64,000 nt of DNA. It comes from Paraglaciecola psychrophila 170. GTDB taxonomy: Bacteria > Pseudomonadota > Gammaproteobacteria > Enterobacterales > Alteromonadaceae. Where the stretch lies: contig NC_020514.1 of NCBI RefSeq assembly GCF_000347635.1, forward strand, positions 558,001-622,000, read 5' to 3'. The notes under the pieces were generated by a model. It saw only the letters and a list, made by a program, of their open reading frames with translations. It had not been told where the DNA came from and ran no database searches. Made by a program: the position numbers and the translations under genes. Within the stretch, counting starts at the first letter, position 1. Each line of letters opens with the position of its first letter. Positions 25,600 through 35,707 of this stretch are shown here, piece by piece.

Positions 25600-26572
25600 A
25601 TGAACAACTCCCCGTTTTTGCAACATATCATCGAAACCATGCGTGAAAAACGTTATGCCAAACGCACGATAGAGGCTTATCTCTATTGGATAAAATTCTA
25701 TATTAATTTTCACAACAAACAGCACCCCGCTCAGCTAAATGACAGTGATGTTGAAGCCTTTCTAAATTTTCTGGTGAATAAAAGAAAAGTGGCTGCGCAG
25801 ACTCAAGCAGGTGCATTAAATGCGCTAAGTTTTTTGTATAAGGCCATTATTTAAAAACCGTTGACGATGAAACTAAATTTTGTTCGCAGCCAACGCCAAC
25901 AAAAGCTGCCAGTGGTATTAACCGTAGACGAAGTTAAACACTTACTTAAACAAATTAGCGCCGGTTACTATTTGCCTGCAAGTTTATTGTACGGTAGCGG
26001 ATTAAGATTAATGGAGGCCACTAGACTCAGGGTAAAGGATATCGATTTTGACTACCATTGCGTAAGAGTATGGAATGGCAAGGGCGGAAAACATCGAGTT
26101 GTCACCCTTGCAAGTGAATTAGAAAATCCGATTCATAGTCAAATTGTTAAGGTAAAGCAGTATCTGCAATTAGACTTAAACAATACACAATTTGCTGGTG
26201 TTTGGATGCCTCACGCATTGCAATTAAAATATCCGTCTGCCAATAAAAGTTTGAACTGGCAATACTTATTTCCCTCAGCAAAACTGAGTATTGATCCTGA
26301 AAGTCAAAAACTTAGGCGCCACCATATCAATGAAAAACAAATACAGCGAAATATTACTTTTGCGGCCGGTAAAGCTTGTATAGAAAAACATGTCACACCT
26401 CACACCTCACACCTTGCGCCATTCATTTGCCACCCACCTCTTACAATTAGGCGCAGACATCCGCACTGTACAAGATCAACTAGGCCATGCTGACTTACGT
26501 ACCACACAAATTTACACCCATATTTTGCAGCGCGGAGGTAATTCTGTGGTGAGTCCACTTTCTAGGCTTTGA
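25600..26572 (+). pseudogene. intI: Integron integrase, inactivated by a stop codon and a 7-bp duplication
   Basis: Reading from ATG 25600 (AAGGA at 25588-25592), the protein matches IntI: SPFLQHIIETMREKRYAKRT, EAYLYWIKFYINFHNKQHPA, then LPVVLTVDEVKHLL, SLLYGSGLRLMEATRLRVKD (catalytic Arg), the IntI-only insert [33 protein letters not shown] and [13 protein letters not shown] (Tyr). An in-frame TAA at 25852 (codon 85) cuts the N-terminal domain. At about 26393-26415 three copies of CACACCT replace the two expected and shift the frame by one just before the HxxR box. The ~324-codon length is otherwise normal. It converges on the DUF1501-like gene 10 bp away. Confidence 0.93.
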
Positions 26573-26582
26573 ACACGGCCTC

Positions 26583-28181
26583 TTAGGCAATTACCCCATT
26601 AACAATAGGCTCAAATGCGGTAAGACTATCCATTAATACAGCACTACCCAAACCATTTTGTGGGAATATATTGGCAAAGTTGCCTTGTTCACCGTGTAGC
26701 GCCATATAATTTAAAACCACTGTTTCTACTAATAAATTAACGTTGTTCGCGGCGGGTGTGGCAGCCGTTTCGACTGATGCGTCTTTGCGCATATAGCCAA
26801 TTTGTTGGTGTTGGGCTTGTGTTTCAGCCGTTGCGCCTATTAATTGTGGTGTGCCGCCGGGGTTGTAGACTAAAAAGAACGATGATGCGGTAGATGAATT
26901 GTCACCTGTCCACACGCCTTTGCCGCGACCATTAATTGAATCATCTATCATGCCGTTACTGGCCACTGAGCCGTCACTGCATACATACATCATAAGTGGC
27001 ACGCCTACTCGTGCGGCATATTCTAAGCAGGCTCCCATACATCGGCCTGCCCGTAAATCGCGCACTTCGCCTGTGGCTCTGTCACCTGTGTGATAATCAA
27101 ACCCACCCATGGTGATAGTGCCTGCTCCTGCAAAACCGTTGATCACTAATTTCATGGTCGAGGCAGTTTTTCGAAATTCACTATCACCGTCAAACTCTTG
27201 TTGGCTGAAAATACCGCTTTCGCCTACTATGTCGGCATCAAGCTCAGGATTAAGAGAGGAGGGGTCGCCAAATCTGTCGGCGATATCCGCACTTTTTACA
27301 TAGCCACAATTGACAAGATCTTTTAACACATCGTCTGTGGTAATTTGGGTACTCACTTTGCCGAGTTTCATGGCGCTAATTCGTTGAATCGACTCCATCA
27401 CAGCGACTGAGTCTTGCTGACTTAATAAACCCACTAAATCCCCTGTATCTACTAAGCCAGTCACATCTGAAGGTCTGTCGACTTTAGTGGGACGCTTGGA
27501 TGTGTCTATCATGGCAGCGGGTGCCATAGAGTTGCCACCAGAGTCTGAATTGCGGGAACCAATTAAGGTTAACAATGAGCCATCAGAGCCTACTTTATTA
27601 ATGCCATACATAGGGTTGTGAGGATTATTGCCGGTATCATTTTCAGAGCGTGCAGGAATGACCGCTCCATTGACGTTGGCACGGTTAGTCACATTCAATT
27701 TATCCTGAATGCCCCGCAAAAATGCGCTGTCGGAGTGAAAAGCTAAACCCAGTTCGGTATTGATAAAATCACTCAAACCTGTATCTGGATTAGCGATAGA
27801 GGGAATGGTGTCGCCGGGTAAACCCAGTTTGCTATAACCTGAGGTACTTAGAAAATCTAATTGTCCACCACGGCCGCCCACTAGCACATTGGAACCTGAA
27901 ATATTTGCACCACCTGCCAAATCGAATACGATAAAAGGAATTTTTCCAGCGCCTTGGGTGGCAATACCACAGTGACTTTTTAGCGCTTCTAAATCGGGTG
28001 ATAAAGCAGCATGGGCTTTCCCCGGATTGGCAAACAAACTTAACACTGAACCGCTAAGGACAGTGCCCATACCGGCCATAAAACCCTGAGCGATAAAATC
28101 ACGGCGCGTCACCGGTTTGGCATGGCAAGCATGATAAAGAGGGTCGTTTAAGCCAATTGGATTCTTGTTGTTCATTTTCAC
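26583..28181 (-). CDS. Tat-exported DUF1501-like protein
   Basis: This 532-residue protein has a twin-arginine signal (PVTRRDFIAQGFMAGMGTVLSGSVL, cleaved near AHA). The mature part contains IPFIVFDLAGGANISGSN near residue 80, NPHNPMYG, and GGFDYHTGDRATGEVRDLRAG with GVPLMMYVCSDG, a pattern resembling DUF1501 (alkaline-phosphatase-superfamily-like) proteins. It would be folded in the cytoplasm with a cofactor or metal and then exported. It is last in a minus-strand set with two CxxCH-motif proteins, as DUF1501 proteins often accompany large cytochrome-like proteins. The enzymatic role is unknown. Confidence 0.65.
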   Translation of the reverse strand: MKMNNKNPIGLNDPLYHACHAKPVTRRDFIAQGFMAGMGTVLSGSVLSLFANPGKAHAALSPDLEALKSHCGIATQGAGKIPFIVFDLAGGANISGSNVLVGGRGGQLDFLSTSGYSKLGLPGDTIPSIANPDTGLSDFINTELGLAFHSDSAFLRGIQDKLNVTNRANVNGAVIPARSENDTGNNPHNPMYGINKVGSDGSLLTLIGSRNSDSGGNSMAPAAMIDTSKRPTKVDRPSDVTGLVDTGDLVGLLSQQDSVAVMESIQRISAMKLGKVSTQITTDDVLKDLVNCGYVKSADIADRFGDPSSLNPELDADIVGESGIFSQQEFDGDSEFRKTASTMKLVINGFAGAGTITMGGFDYHTGDRATGEVRDLRAGRCMGACLEYAARVGVPLMMYVCSDGSVASNGMIDDSINGRGKGVWTGDNSSTASSFFLVYNPGGTPQLIGATAETQAQHQQIGYMRKDASVETAATPAANNVNLLVETVVLNYMALHGEQGNFANIFPQNGLGSAVLMDSLTAFEPIVNGVIA

Positions 28182-28434
28182 CTCTTTGATTTCATAAATT
28201 TATTAGCGCTGATAGTACTGAGAGCACTGAGAGCAACGAGTGCCACATACTGAGAAAAGAGTTTAAGCACTATGCCCTTCCTCTGTGTCCTCTTTTTCCT
28301 CTGTGGTGCAAAATGCTTTTGTGCTTTTCATTGATTAAATTTCTAACACCAGCAACGTCTATTAGCACAGAGACCGAGTGAATAAGTTTAACCATCTGTC
28401 ACTTTTCTGTGCAGTTGATAATTTTATCTAACAC
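28182..28434. other. Intergenic region in the cytochrome-like gene block
   Basis: 253 bp between two co-directional genes, AT-rich with no open frame. I see no clear terminator or attC. The gap suggests the DUF1501-like gene may have its own promoter. Confidence 0.35.
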
Positions 28435-30924
28435 TTATTGCATCGTAATTGCAGCACTGCCTAGCGCACCAGCACATACCGCTTTAACGACTGTTTTGGT
28501 GTAGTTGGCATCGCATATTTTACCGTTATTGCAGTCGGTTAAACGCGTGATTAAATTATCTAATTCATCGATTACATCGCTGTTAGTTGGCTGGTCGCTT
28601 AGACTGGTACCCAACATCCTAGTGGTTAACGGAGTTAACACTAAGTTTCTGTCTTGAGCGGTAAACGCCGACGATGCATTTTGACTAAAATCGAAACCCG
28701 TAAAATAGTTGTCTCTTAGGTTTTTGGTCTCTACTAACTGGTCGCAATATTTGATTGCCATTTGTGTGACAGCCATCTGATTAGAAGCTAAAAACCCATC
28801 CATATTGGTCACCGAAGGCAGCTGTTGTTTTAACTGTTCAAACGCGGTTTTAACGGCCGAATTGTTCATAGGCACAGTGGTTACTGCCGACATACTGGCA
28901 TGTATTTCGGCAAAGTTACGGATGCCAATTTGTGATTGTGCTTTTAAGTCAGCGCTGGCAGCTGGGGCAGGGGGATCGGCTTCCACTACCACGTTTGTTT
29001 GGTCAGCTAATACTTCAAAGGTCAAGAAAAACTCATCTACCTCAACACCTTTTTCAACGGGGATGATAGTGCCTAAAGCTGATAATATTTGCCCTTGACC
29101 TGCTACATAACCAGCTTGAGTGAGTTGAGTATTTAGATTTTGGTATACTTGGCCAACATTGGCTTCGCGCCCATTGATACCGATGCGCATACCTTGCAAG
29201 GGGATGTCAGTAATACTGGCACTGCTATCTAAGGTAACAAAAAAGGGGTCGCTGAATAAGTAGCTGTAATTATCAAATTGACTGACTTCTAACACCACAT
29301 AACTTTGTGCGATGTGGGTGATGTCACTTACTTCGAACAGTAATAAGAATTTTTGACCAATGCCTACATCAAAATTTTGCGCGACTTGCTCTGCACTTAA
29401 TACCCGATTATGGACAGCGACCATTCTTATTGACCCCGCCCAAGGAATATCTCCTGATACTTCATTACCCAATACAAAGGCATAACTGTCGTTCCAGTCT
29501 GCAAAATTGCCTACCTCGGTGGTATCGGTATCACCCGTAAATTGGCCATTAACGAATATTTGTCTACCATTTACCGAGTCATAATTAACCACCACATGTT
29601 GTAAACTGGCTTGCAGCACCTCTGCAGCATCAGATGACGACAACGCAGGTTGGCCATTTAAATCTGTTTTATCGGTGCGTAATAGATAATTGTAGTTATA
29701 TAAGGTTTGGCCTAACGTGAAGTTGCGAGTGTCGGCACCACCCGAATAACTGATGATCCTAGCCGGACCTTCTTGGGTGACATTGGCGGGTACTACCCAC
29801 GCTTCTATTGCAAATTCACCTGTCGCAGTGATGAGGTTGTGTAACTTTTTACTGCTGGTCGTTGACCCTTGGGCTTTGCCGTTAAGTAGCTGAATACCCC
29901 AACCACCTATCCAGCTTACCTCTCCATTTAAAGAGAGGTTAATAGCAGGCTCAACACCGCTGGTATCGAATGCGGTGGTGCCAGAGCCCGTTTTAAATTC
30001 CCATTTTGCTATCACATCAGTTTCAAAACGTCCGCCACCTGTGGCAAGTGTGCCATCAAAAATAGTTAAGGCTTTACTGTTGATTAATGCCGCATCTAAA
30101 TCAGTTACATCAATGCCATCGGCCATATTTTGAAGAGCATTGATAATATCATCTGCGTTACTGCTGCAATCACTCCAACAATTATGAAATTCGTCGCGCA
30201 CTTTACCTACAAACCTTGCGTTGGCAGGTGTGTCGAGATTAATTCTGGCTTTTGACGCAGCATATGCTTCGTCAATATCACTTGACGCAAAATAAGGTGA
30301 AATAGGAATAGTGGCAGAGTTGGTATGGCAATTAGAGCAGTAGGTTTTTAATATTGGGTAAACGTTGGCAGCAAAAAGCTGAGTATCTGCCGGGAAGTTT
30401 TTATTCGCACCCGGCTCTTTTGCGACGGGCGCTTCTAGTTGAATTTCGTTAGCGGTACTTTCTGTGGCTCCCCAGTTGCTGATCCAAGTCGTCATAATAT
30501 CAGCACAAGCGGCGTCACTGGTTAACCAACAGTTGTGGCCCCCTGCTACTTTTGAAACTAAAGATGAATCTTCAGGGGAGGTGAAATTTACCAACGAATT
30601 TGCTGCGCTGTAAGCCAAATTAATATCATCATTACGCGCAAAAGCAGGTGACTGATTATCTTGCACATGGCAGGCACCGCAGCGGTCTTGTGAGCTAATG
30701 TTGTCCCATAATTCTAATTTGAATTGGGTCACGTCTGGTGTTGATGCTACGGGGCCGGAATAGGTGATAGGTGTATTATCTAAAGGAGCGGGTGCCGGCG
30801 TTTGAATCACATCAGCCGAGCCACCACCACAAGCCGTCAGTATCGAAACAATAAATACTAAACCCAATGCTGTAAAAAAATGGCTTAGATTATTTGAAGG
30901 TAAAGAGGTCACGTTATGGCTCAT
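28435..30924 (-). CDS. LamG-domain lipoprotein with c-type heme motifs
   Basis: This 829-residue lipoprotein (FIVSILTACGGGS, lipobox LTAC) has two CxxCH motifs, RCGACHVQ near residue 78 and YCSNCHTN near residue 196. Each is followed by a similar repeat (AYSAANSLVNF / AYAASKARINL), as if duplicated. A LamG/concanavalin-like domain follows (residues about 300-520: FAIEAWVVPANVTQ; GRQIFVNGQFTG). The rest is unassigned. The combination resembles planctomycete-type cytochrome plus LamG surface proteins. It starts 2 bp after the upstream gene's stop, in the same operon. Confidence 0.7.
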   Translation of the reverse strand: MSHNVTSLPSNNLSHFFTALGLVFIVSILTACGGGSADVIQTPAPAPLDNTPITYSGPVASTPDVTQFKLELWDNISSQDRCGACHVQDNQSPAFARNDDINLAYSAANSLVNFTSPEDSSLVSKVAGGHNCWLTSDAACADIMTTWISNWGATESTANEIQLEAPVAKEPGANKNFPADTQLFAANVYPILKTYCSNCHTNSATIPISPYFASSDIDEAYAASKARINLDTPANARFVGKVRDEFHNCWSDCSSNADDIINALQNMADGIDVTDLDAALINSKALTIFDGTLATGGGRFETDVIAKWEFKTGSGTTAFDTSGVEPAINLSLNGEVSWIGGWGIQLLNGKAQGSTTSSKKLHNLITATGEFAIEAWVVPANVTQEGPARIISYSGGADTRNFTLGQTLYNYNYLLRTDKTDLNGQPALSSSDAAEVLQASLQHVVVNYDSVNGRQIFVNGQFTGDTDTTEVGNFADWNDSYAFVLGNEVSGDIPWAGSIRMVAVHNRVLSAEQVAQNFDVGIGQKFLLLFEVSDITHIAQSYVVLEVSQFDNYSYLFSDPFFVTLDSSASITDIPLQGMRIGINGREANVGQVYQNLNTQLTQAGYVAGQGQILSALGTIIPVEKGVEVDEFFLTFEVLADQTNVVVEADPPAPAASADLKAQSQIGIRNFAEIHASMSAVTTVPMNNSAVKTAFEQLKQQLPSVTNMDGFLASNQMAVTQMAIKYCDQLVETKNLRDNYFTGFDFSQNASSAFTAQDRNLVLTPLTTRMLGTSLSDQPTNSDVIDELDNLITRLTDCNNGKICDANYTKTVVKAVCAGALGSAAITMQ

Positions 30925-30926
30925 TT

Positions 30927-32159
30927 TTATTCCCCTTTACAGTAGTCAGCGGAGTCGGCAAACACTTGTTTGATGTTGTAGCCGGTGCCCGTAAATGTGT
31001 TGGTCATGCTGGTAATTTGTGTTCTGTCTGCGACATCTTGTGGTGAGCGTAAACAGATGTTTTCAAATACTTTGGTGACCTGGCAACTAGCAAACTGTCG
31101 GCTGTTGGCTAGCTCTTGGCCCATAGATTTAGCACCGTTACCGTTATCAGGTAACGACTCATCCCAACCTAGGTTCTTATTTAAACCCTGTCGCCAATAA
31201 TTGCTCCAGTTGTCGTTGTTGGTAATAAAACCATAAGGGAAGTTATTGCTATTAATGTGATATTTACTCTGTGCCCGCGAACCTGTTTCGGCATCGGTTT
31301 CGCCAGCTTGGTTGTATTGGAGTGAGCCTTGTTCACCCTCGGGATCGCTGGCAACATTGTACTCGTAGTTATAATAAGCAAATGCCTGCGCGAGTGGATC
31401 CATGCCTGAGTGACAGCCCACGCAAGAGTTATTAAATATGCGGCTATCACCACCGGGGCTGCGACTCACATCTTGGCGGATGCGATCGGGACTGCGGCTA
31501 GTGTCTTTTAAACCTTCCAAATCAGTGCACATATGATTAATTAAAGTAAAGCGGAACATGGCGCGATTGGTGCCGTCTTTAAAATATGATTTAGCGGCTG
31601 CGCGTGAAGTCATCACACCTGCCGTTGCATCTGCAGGTAAGCCTGTCACCGCTGATTGTGTGGTCGCTTGCAACACTTGTTTTAAATCAGCACTTTGGAC
31701 ATCTAAAGCCTGATAATGAGCATTACTAGTGATGGAATACGCAGGTACACCAGCGCTTGCAGCACCTATATATAAAATATCGCCACTGAGTATTTGCCTA
31801 AAATCAATTTCGTCGCGAGTGATGCCAATAACCGTCGCAGTGTAGTCATTCAAAGGTGCAAATACATCAGCATCTTCGTTAGTCCAAGGTGTTATCCAGT
31901 TTTTTAAGGTCACTGAATAAAAGGCTGGGTTGTCCATTGCGATATCCGCGGCCCCGCGCACATCATCTGCATTAACAAGACTTTCCATTTGATCCAGTAC
32001 ATCGTTATTCGGTGGTACACCTGCCAATCGGTCATGAATGCGTTTGGCTTGTTCTCTTGTGCCGGCATAGGTGTGCGGTAGAGTGGTTAAACTGACAACA
32101 ATTACTGCCCAACTGACAGCGATTTTAGTTGCGCCAATTTGTCTGACTAGATGTTTCAA
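30927..32159 (-). CDS. Exported CxxCH protein, first gene of the leftward set
   Basis: This 410-residue protein has a signal peptide (residues about 9-32, ending TYAG). The mature region is mostly helical. A single CVGCHSGMDPLAQAFAYY motif near residue 246, the c-type heme or related CxxCH element, is followed by FAYYNYEY. The 'CVGCHSGMDPL' block resembles the terminal cytochrome-like domain of DUF1588/DUF1585 proteins. The 3' neighbour is 2 bp away. It is divergent from the rightward block, with a 794-bp shared upstream region. Confidence 0.65.
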   Translation of the reverse strand: MKHLVRQIGATKIAVSWAVIVVSLTTLPHTYAGTREQAKRIHDRLAGVPPNNDVLDQMESLVNADDVRGAADIAMDNPAFYSVTLKNWITPWTNEDADVFAPLNDYTATVIGITRDEIDFRQILSGDILYIGAASAGVPAYSITSNAHYQALDVQSADLKQVLQATTQSAVTGLPADATAGVMTSRAAAKSYFKDGTNRAMFRFTLINHMCTDLEGLKDTSRSPDRIRQDVSRSPGGDSRIFNNSCVGCHSGMDPLAQAFAYYNYEYNVASDPEGEQGSLQYNQAGETDAETGSRAQSKYHINSNNFPYGFITNNDNWSNYWRQGLNKNLGWDESLPDNGNGAKSMGQELANSRQFASCQVTKVFENICLRSPQDVADRTQITSMTNTFTGTGYNIKQVFADSADYCKGE

Positions 32160-32953
32160 GTTTCAACTCCTCTTACCGCCAATAACGATTTATGTGGCTT
32201 GTTATGGGTTTTAGTCAATAAATCTATTTATGACAATACTACTGATGCAAGTTAGGTTTGGTAATTCATACCTAAAAACGGAGGGTTAGTTATAAAAAAC
32301 GTATTTCTTAGTAAACAAGTTCCTAAGAGTAACTCGAATGGCTACAGTCTCTGTAGCGTAAATACCGTACTTATATGGCAGGTGTTTAACGCTTAACCAG
32401 CGCATATTCAGCATGTTTAGCATGAATTACGCCATTTAGTTTAATGGCATGAGTTACATAGCGTTTATGGAATGTAGCATCAATAAAATGATGGGTGCAT
32501 TAGTCAAAGTGTTACTTATATCAGTCTGTTTTTTGAAATGCAGGTGTTTTGATTCGCCTTGCAAAAATTAACTTCTATGATTATCTGTATATTTATCAAT
32601 GAATTAAGTCTGTTTGGTTAAAGTAATGTTAGTGTCTCTGATTAAATACATTAAATGTGGCGTTGCATGTCATCAAAATTATTATCAATAAAGGGTAGAC
32701 TAAAATGGCATTATTTTTATCAAGTGCTGTGAAATGTTACGAAGTGCTGAGAGTATAAATTAACGTATTGAATAACATTCCTAATGATAGAACCATAAAT
32801 TGCTCCCTAAAGCTGTTAATGCAACTATCCATCCCCTGCTAATAGATAAAGGTAGCTGTCTGTAGACAGTTTTTGACTGCAACAGATACTGATAAACTAT
32901 TTGTGTTTTATTAACGATAGCGAAAACGTTTTATTAACCATAGTGAAAATACC
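32160..32953. other. Shared control region between two divergent envelope operons
   Basis: 794 bp with no credible gene, AT-rich. At 32856-32874 CTGTC-TGTA-GACAG is followed by five T's, a small intrinsic-terminator-like hairpin. Just upstream of the rightward gene are two tandem copies of a 23-bp unit, GTTTTATTAACGATAGCGAA (32905-32927) and GTTTTATTAACCATAGTGAA (32928-32950), a possible regulator-binding repeat. Confidence 0.5.
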
Positions 32954-35707
32954 TTGAAGCACTGGTCATTATCAACACTCAACCATTTTAGTCTGACACG
33001 CGCAGTCGCTATTCTACTCTGTGTTCAATTTATGGGCTGTGGTGGTGACCAATTATTAACGGCAGAGCAAGAGCCAGATCCAGTGGTAGTAGACGTCCCG
33101 ATTGCTTATGTTAAACGGCCCGCGCCATTAGATGAAGATTTGGTATTGGTGACGCAAGATTTACGTATTCCGAATGATTTCTTACCCGGCGCGCAGCTAT
33201 TTATCAAACCAAGGGCATCGGTTAGCGCCCTTGAAAAAAACATTTCAGACGGCGCATTTTTTACTGAAGATGAAATAATTGCGGCATCAGAAACATCCCC
33301 CTTAGCCGGTTATGATGTAAAAGATTTATCGGTGTCTTATGACGGCACTCATTTGCTGTTTGCAATGCGCGCACCAGAAATTGAAGATGCTGATGATGAC
33401 GAACAACCCAGTTGGAATATTTGGGAGTATGACCTAACGGCAGATGCTCTTCGGCGTGTTATCGCTTCTGACTTAGACGCTGGCTTTGGCCAAGATACCT
33501 CACCTACCTATTTGCCTGATGGGCGTATTGTTTTTAGTTCGACTCGTCAACAGGCTAATCAAGCGCTTTTATTAGACGAAGGTAAACCTCAATATCAAGG
33601 GTTGGATGAAGACCGCGATGAAATTGCCTCTGTTTTACATGTAATGGATGCCGATGGTAGCGACATTCAACAAATATCTTTCAATCAAAGCCATGATCTT
33701 AATCCTATGGTGCTTAGTTCAGGCAAAATTTTATTTAGTCGTTGGGATAACGTAGCTAACAACAATAATATTAACATTTATCAAATGAATGCCGATGGCA
33801 GTGATTTAGAGATTGTCTATGGCCGACATAGTCATAATAGTGAGCTCTCTGCTGAAGCCTTGCAATTTACCCAATTGACCGAGCAGCCTAATGGCCAGTT
33901 ATTGGCTGCGCTTCGGCCGTTTGTTAGTAATGGTTGGGGCGGTGAATACGTTAATATCGATATCGCCAATTACATTGATAACACTATGCCACTTGCTTCA
34001 CAAAGTGGTTTAAACGGCCCGGCGCAAGTATCAGCCTTGTTCGATAATATTTTAATTGATGGCAGTATTTCACCTGGTGGTGTGTTCTTAGCAGTCTATC
34101 CACTTTGGGATAATAGCCAAAGGATGTTGTTTAGCTGGAGTCAATGCAGAGTATATGATCCCGAACAAGTTTTAGATGAAAATGAAAATGAAAATGAAAG
34201 TGAAAGCGAAAGCGACGTACGCACCATTTTACCCTGTGATGATGAACTGATAGCCAACCCACAAATAGAAACCGCACCGCAGCTGTTTGGATTGTGGATA
34301 TTTGACCCTATTGACGATACCCAGTTAGTCATAAATGTACCTGAGGAAGGTCAATTTTATACTGATGTGGTGGCCATGCAGCCTCGTGCTTTTCCCGCAG
34401 ACGCACAACAAGCTGAAGAATTTGACCAAGACTTAGCGAACAATAATTTAGGACGGGTGCACATTAAAAGTGTTTACGACTTTGCGGGTACCGACATCAC
34501 GGCACAAGGCATTGCAATAATGGCCGACCCCACTCAAACCCCTATTGGCGACAGACCCGCGAGATTTTTGCGAATAGTGAAAGCTGTGTCCATTCCAAAC
34601 GAAGAGGTGCGAGACTTTGACAACTCTGCATTCGGTCGCAGTCGCAATCAATTGATGCGAGAAATCATTGGTTATGTACCCATTGAGCCTGATGGCTCGG
34701 TGTATTTTGAAGCGCCCGCTAATGTGCCTTTAGCCTTCAGTGTATTGGATGTAAACGGCAGGCGAGTAGGTGAGAGGCATCAGAATTGGTTACAGTTAGC
34801 TGCGGGTGAAGTACGCACATGTAATGGTTGTCACAGTCAAGACAGCGAAGCCCCTCATGGTCGTGCAGATGCTGAAGCAGATAGTATTAACTTAGGCTCG
34901 GCTAATACGGGCAGCCCCTTTCCTAATACTAATCCAATCTTGTTTGCTGATTTAGGCGATACCATGGCGCAAACATCAGGTAGGATTAACGGCATCAATA
35001 TTCCTTTTCAAGATATCAATTTTGAAGATATCTGGACAGACCCTGCTATGCAAACCCCAGCCAGCAGTTTCGCTTACCGCTATGGCGACTTACAATCGCC
35101 CTTACCTATTACTGCGGCTTGTGCGCTTAATTGGACAAGCTTGTGCCGTATTCAAATTAATTTTCCTGAGCATATTCAACCTATATTTTCATTAGACCGG
35201 CAGGTGTTTGATGAAGACGGCCTGCCGCTACTTGAAGATCAAAGCTGTTTAAGTTGCCATACACCTGAAGGCGAAGATGGTTTAGCACAAATTCCTGCTG
35301 CCCAATTAGATTTGCGTGCAACGCCGTTAACTGACAACCCTGATTTTCTCAGCAGTTATCGAGAATTAATGTTTGGCGATAATGAACAAGAGTTAGTTGA
35401 AGGTGCATTACTTGATCGTTTGGTGATTGTCACAGACCAAAATGGCAACACTGTGTTTGAAGTGGATGAAGCAGGTGAGTTAATTTTGAACGCTGAGGGA
35501 AATGCTATCCCAGTAACCCGAACTGTGGGGGTGGCTAATAGTATGTCTGTAAATGGCGCGCGTTCGAGCAACCGATTCTTTATTCCTTTTAACACGGGTG
35601 GATCCCATGAGGGATGGTTAACGCCCGCTGAGCTAAAGTTATTATCTGAATGGTTAGATATTGGTGGTCAGTATTACAATGATCCCTTTGCGGCACCGCT
35701 AAACTGA
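32954..35707 (+). CDS. HzsA-related two-heme PD40 lipoprotein
   Basis: A 917-residue lipoprotein (FMGCGGDQL, lipobox). WD40/PD40-like beta-propeller repeats follow (YDGTHLLFAMRAPE; YLPDGRIVFSSTRQ; LSSGKILFSRWDNV), then two c-type heme motifs, CNGCHSQDSEAPHG near residue 623 and CLSCHTPEG near 763. The layout matches 'HzsA-related' proteins annotated by similarity to the hydrazine synthase alpha-subunit domain; hydrazine chemistry itself is not implied. TTG 32954 is the only start giving a full signal. The run NENENESESES-like at residues 410-420 is low-complexity. First gene of the rightward operon. Confidence 0.7.
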   Translation: MKHWSLSTLNHFSLTRAVAILLCVQFMGCGGDQLLTAEQEPDPVVVDVPIAYVKRPAPLDEDLVLVTQDLRIPNDFLPGAQLFIKPRASVSALEKNISDGAFFTEDEIIAASETSPLAGYDVKDLSVSYDGTHLLFAMRAPEIEDADDDEQPSWNIWEYDLTADALRRVIASDLDAGFGQDTSPTYLPDGRIVFSSTRQQANQALLLDEGKPQYQGLDEDRDEIASVLHVMDADGSDIQQISFNQSHDLNPMVLSSGKILFSRWDNVANNNNINIYQMNADGSDLEIVYGRHSHNSELSAEALQFTQLTEQPNGQLLAALRPFVSNGWGGEYVNIDIANYIDNTMPLASQSGLNGPAQVSALFDNILIDGSISPGGVFLAVYPLWDNSQRMLFSWSQCRVYDPEQVLDENENENESESESDVRTILPCDDELIANPQIETAPQLFGLWIFDPIDDTQLVINVPEEGQFYTDVVAMQPRAFPADAQQAEEFDQDLANNNLGRVHIKSVYDFAGTDITAQGIAIMADPTQTPIGDRPARFLRIVKAVSIPNEEVRDFDNSAFGRSRNQLMREIIGYVPIEPDGSVYFEAPANVPLAFSVLDVNGRRVGERHQNWLQLAAGEVRTCNGCHSQDSEAPHGRADAEADSINLGSANTGSPFPNTNPILFADLGDTMAQTSGRINGINIPFQDINFEDIWTDPAMQTPASSFAYRYGDLQSPLPITAACALNWTSLCRIQINFPEHIQPIFSLDRQVFDEDGLPLLEDQSCLSCHTPEGEDGLAQIPAAQLDLRATPLTDNPDFLSSYRELMFGDNEQELVEGALLDRLVIVTDQNGNTVFEVDEAGELILNAEGNAIPVTRTVGVANSMSVNGARSSNRFFIPFNTGGSHEGWLTPAELKLLSEWLDIGGQYYNDPFAAPLN

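Larger units (their letters stand above)
11300..26572 (-). mobile_element. Sedentary chromosomal integron: dead intI, attI and about 23 cassettes
   Basis: The integrase gene on the + strand is divergent from a head-to-tail array of minus-strand cassettes, the classical integron layout. About 22 quasi-palindromic attC sites (core GTTRRRY / RYYYAAC) separate the genes, and each gene stops within or just before an attC R'' core. The array starts at attI (25374) and fades at the last cassette (FabG-like SDR), whose attC is cut off next to an IS110 remnant. Cassette products are mostly small membrane proteins or lipoproteins with no pathway link. The array length and the dead integrase point to a long-resident element. 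Confidence 0.93.

Noticed and set aside
26393..26415. The CACACCT repeat as a deliberate phase-variation switch in intI
   Set aside because: The second lesion (stop at codon 85) already kills the gene, so a switch would have no effect.
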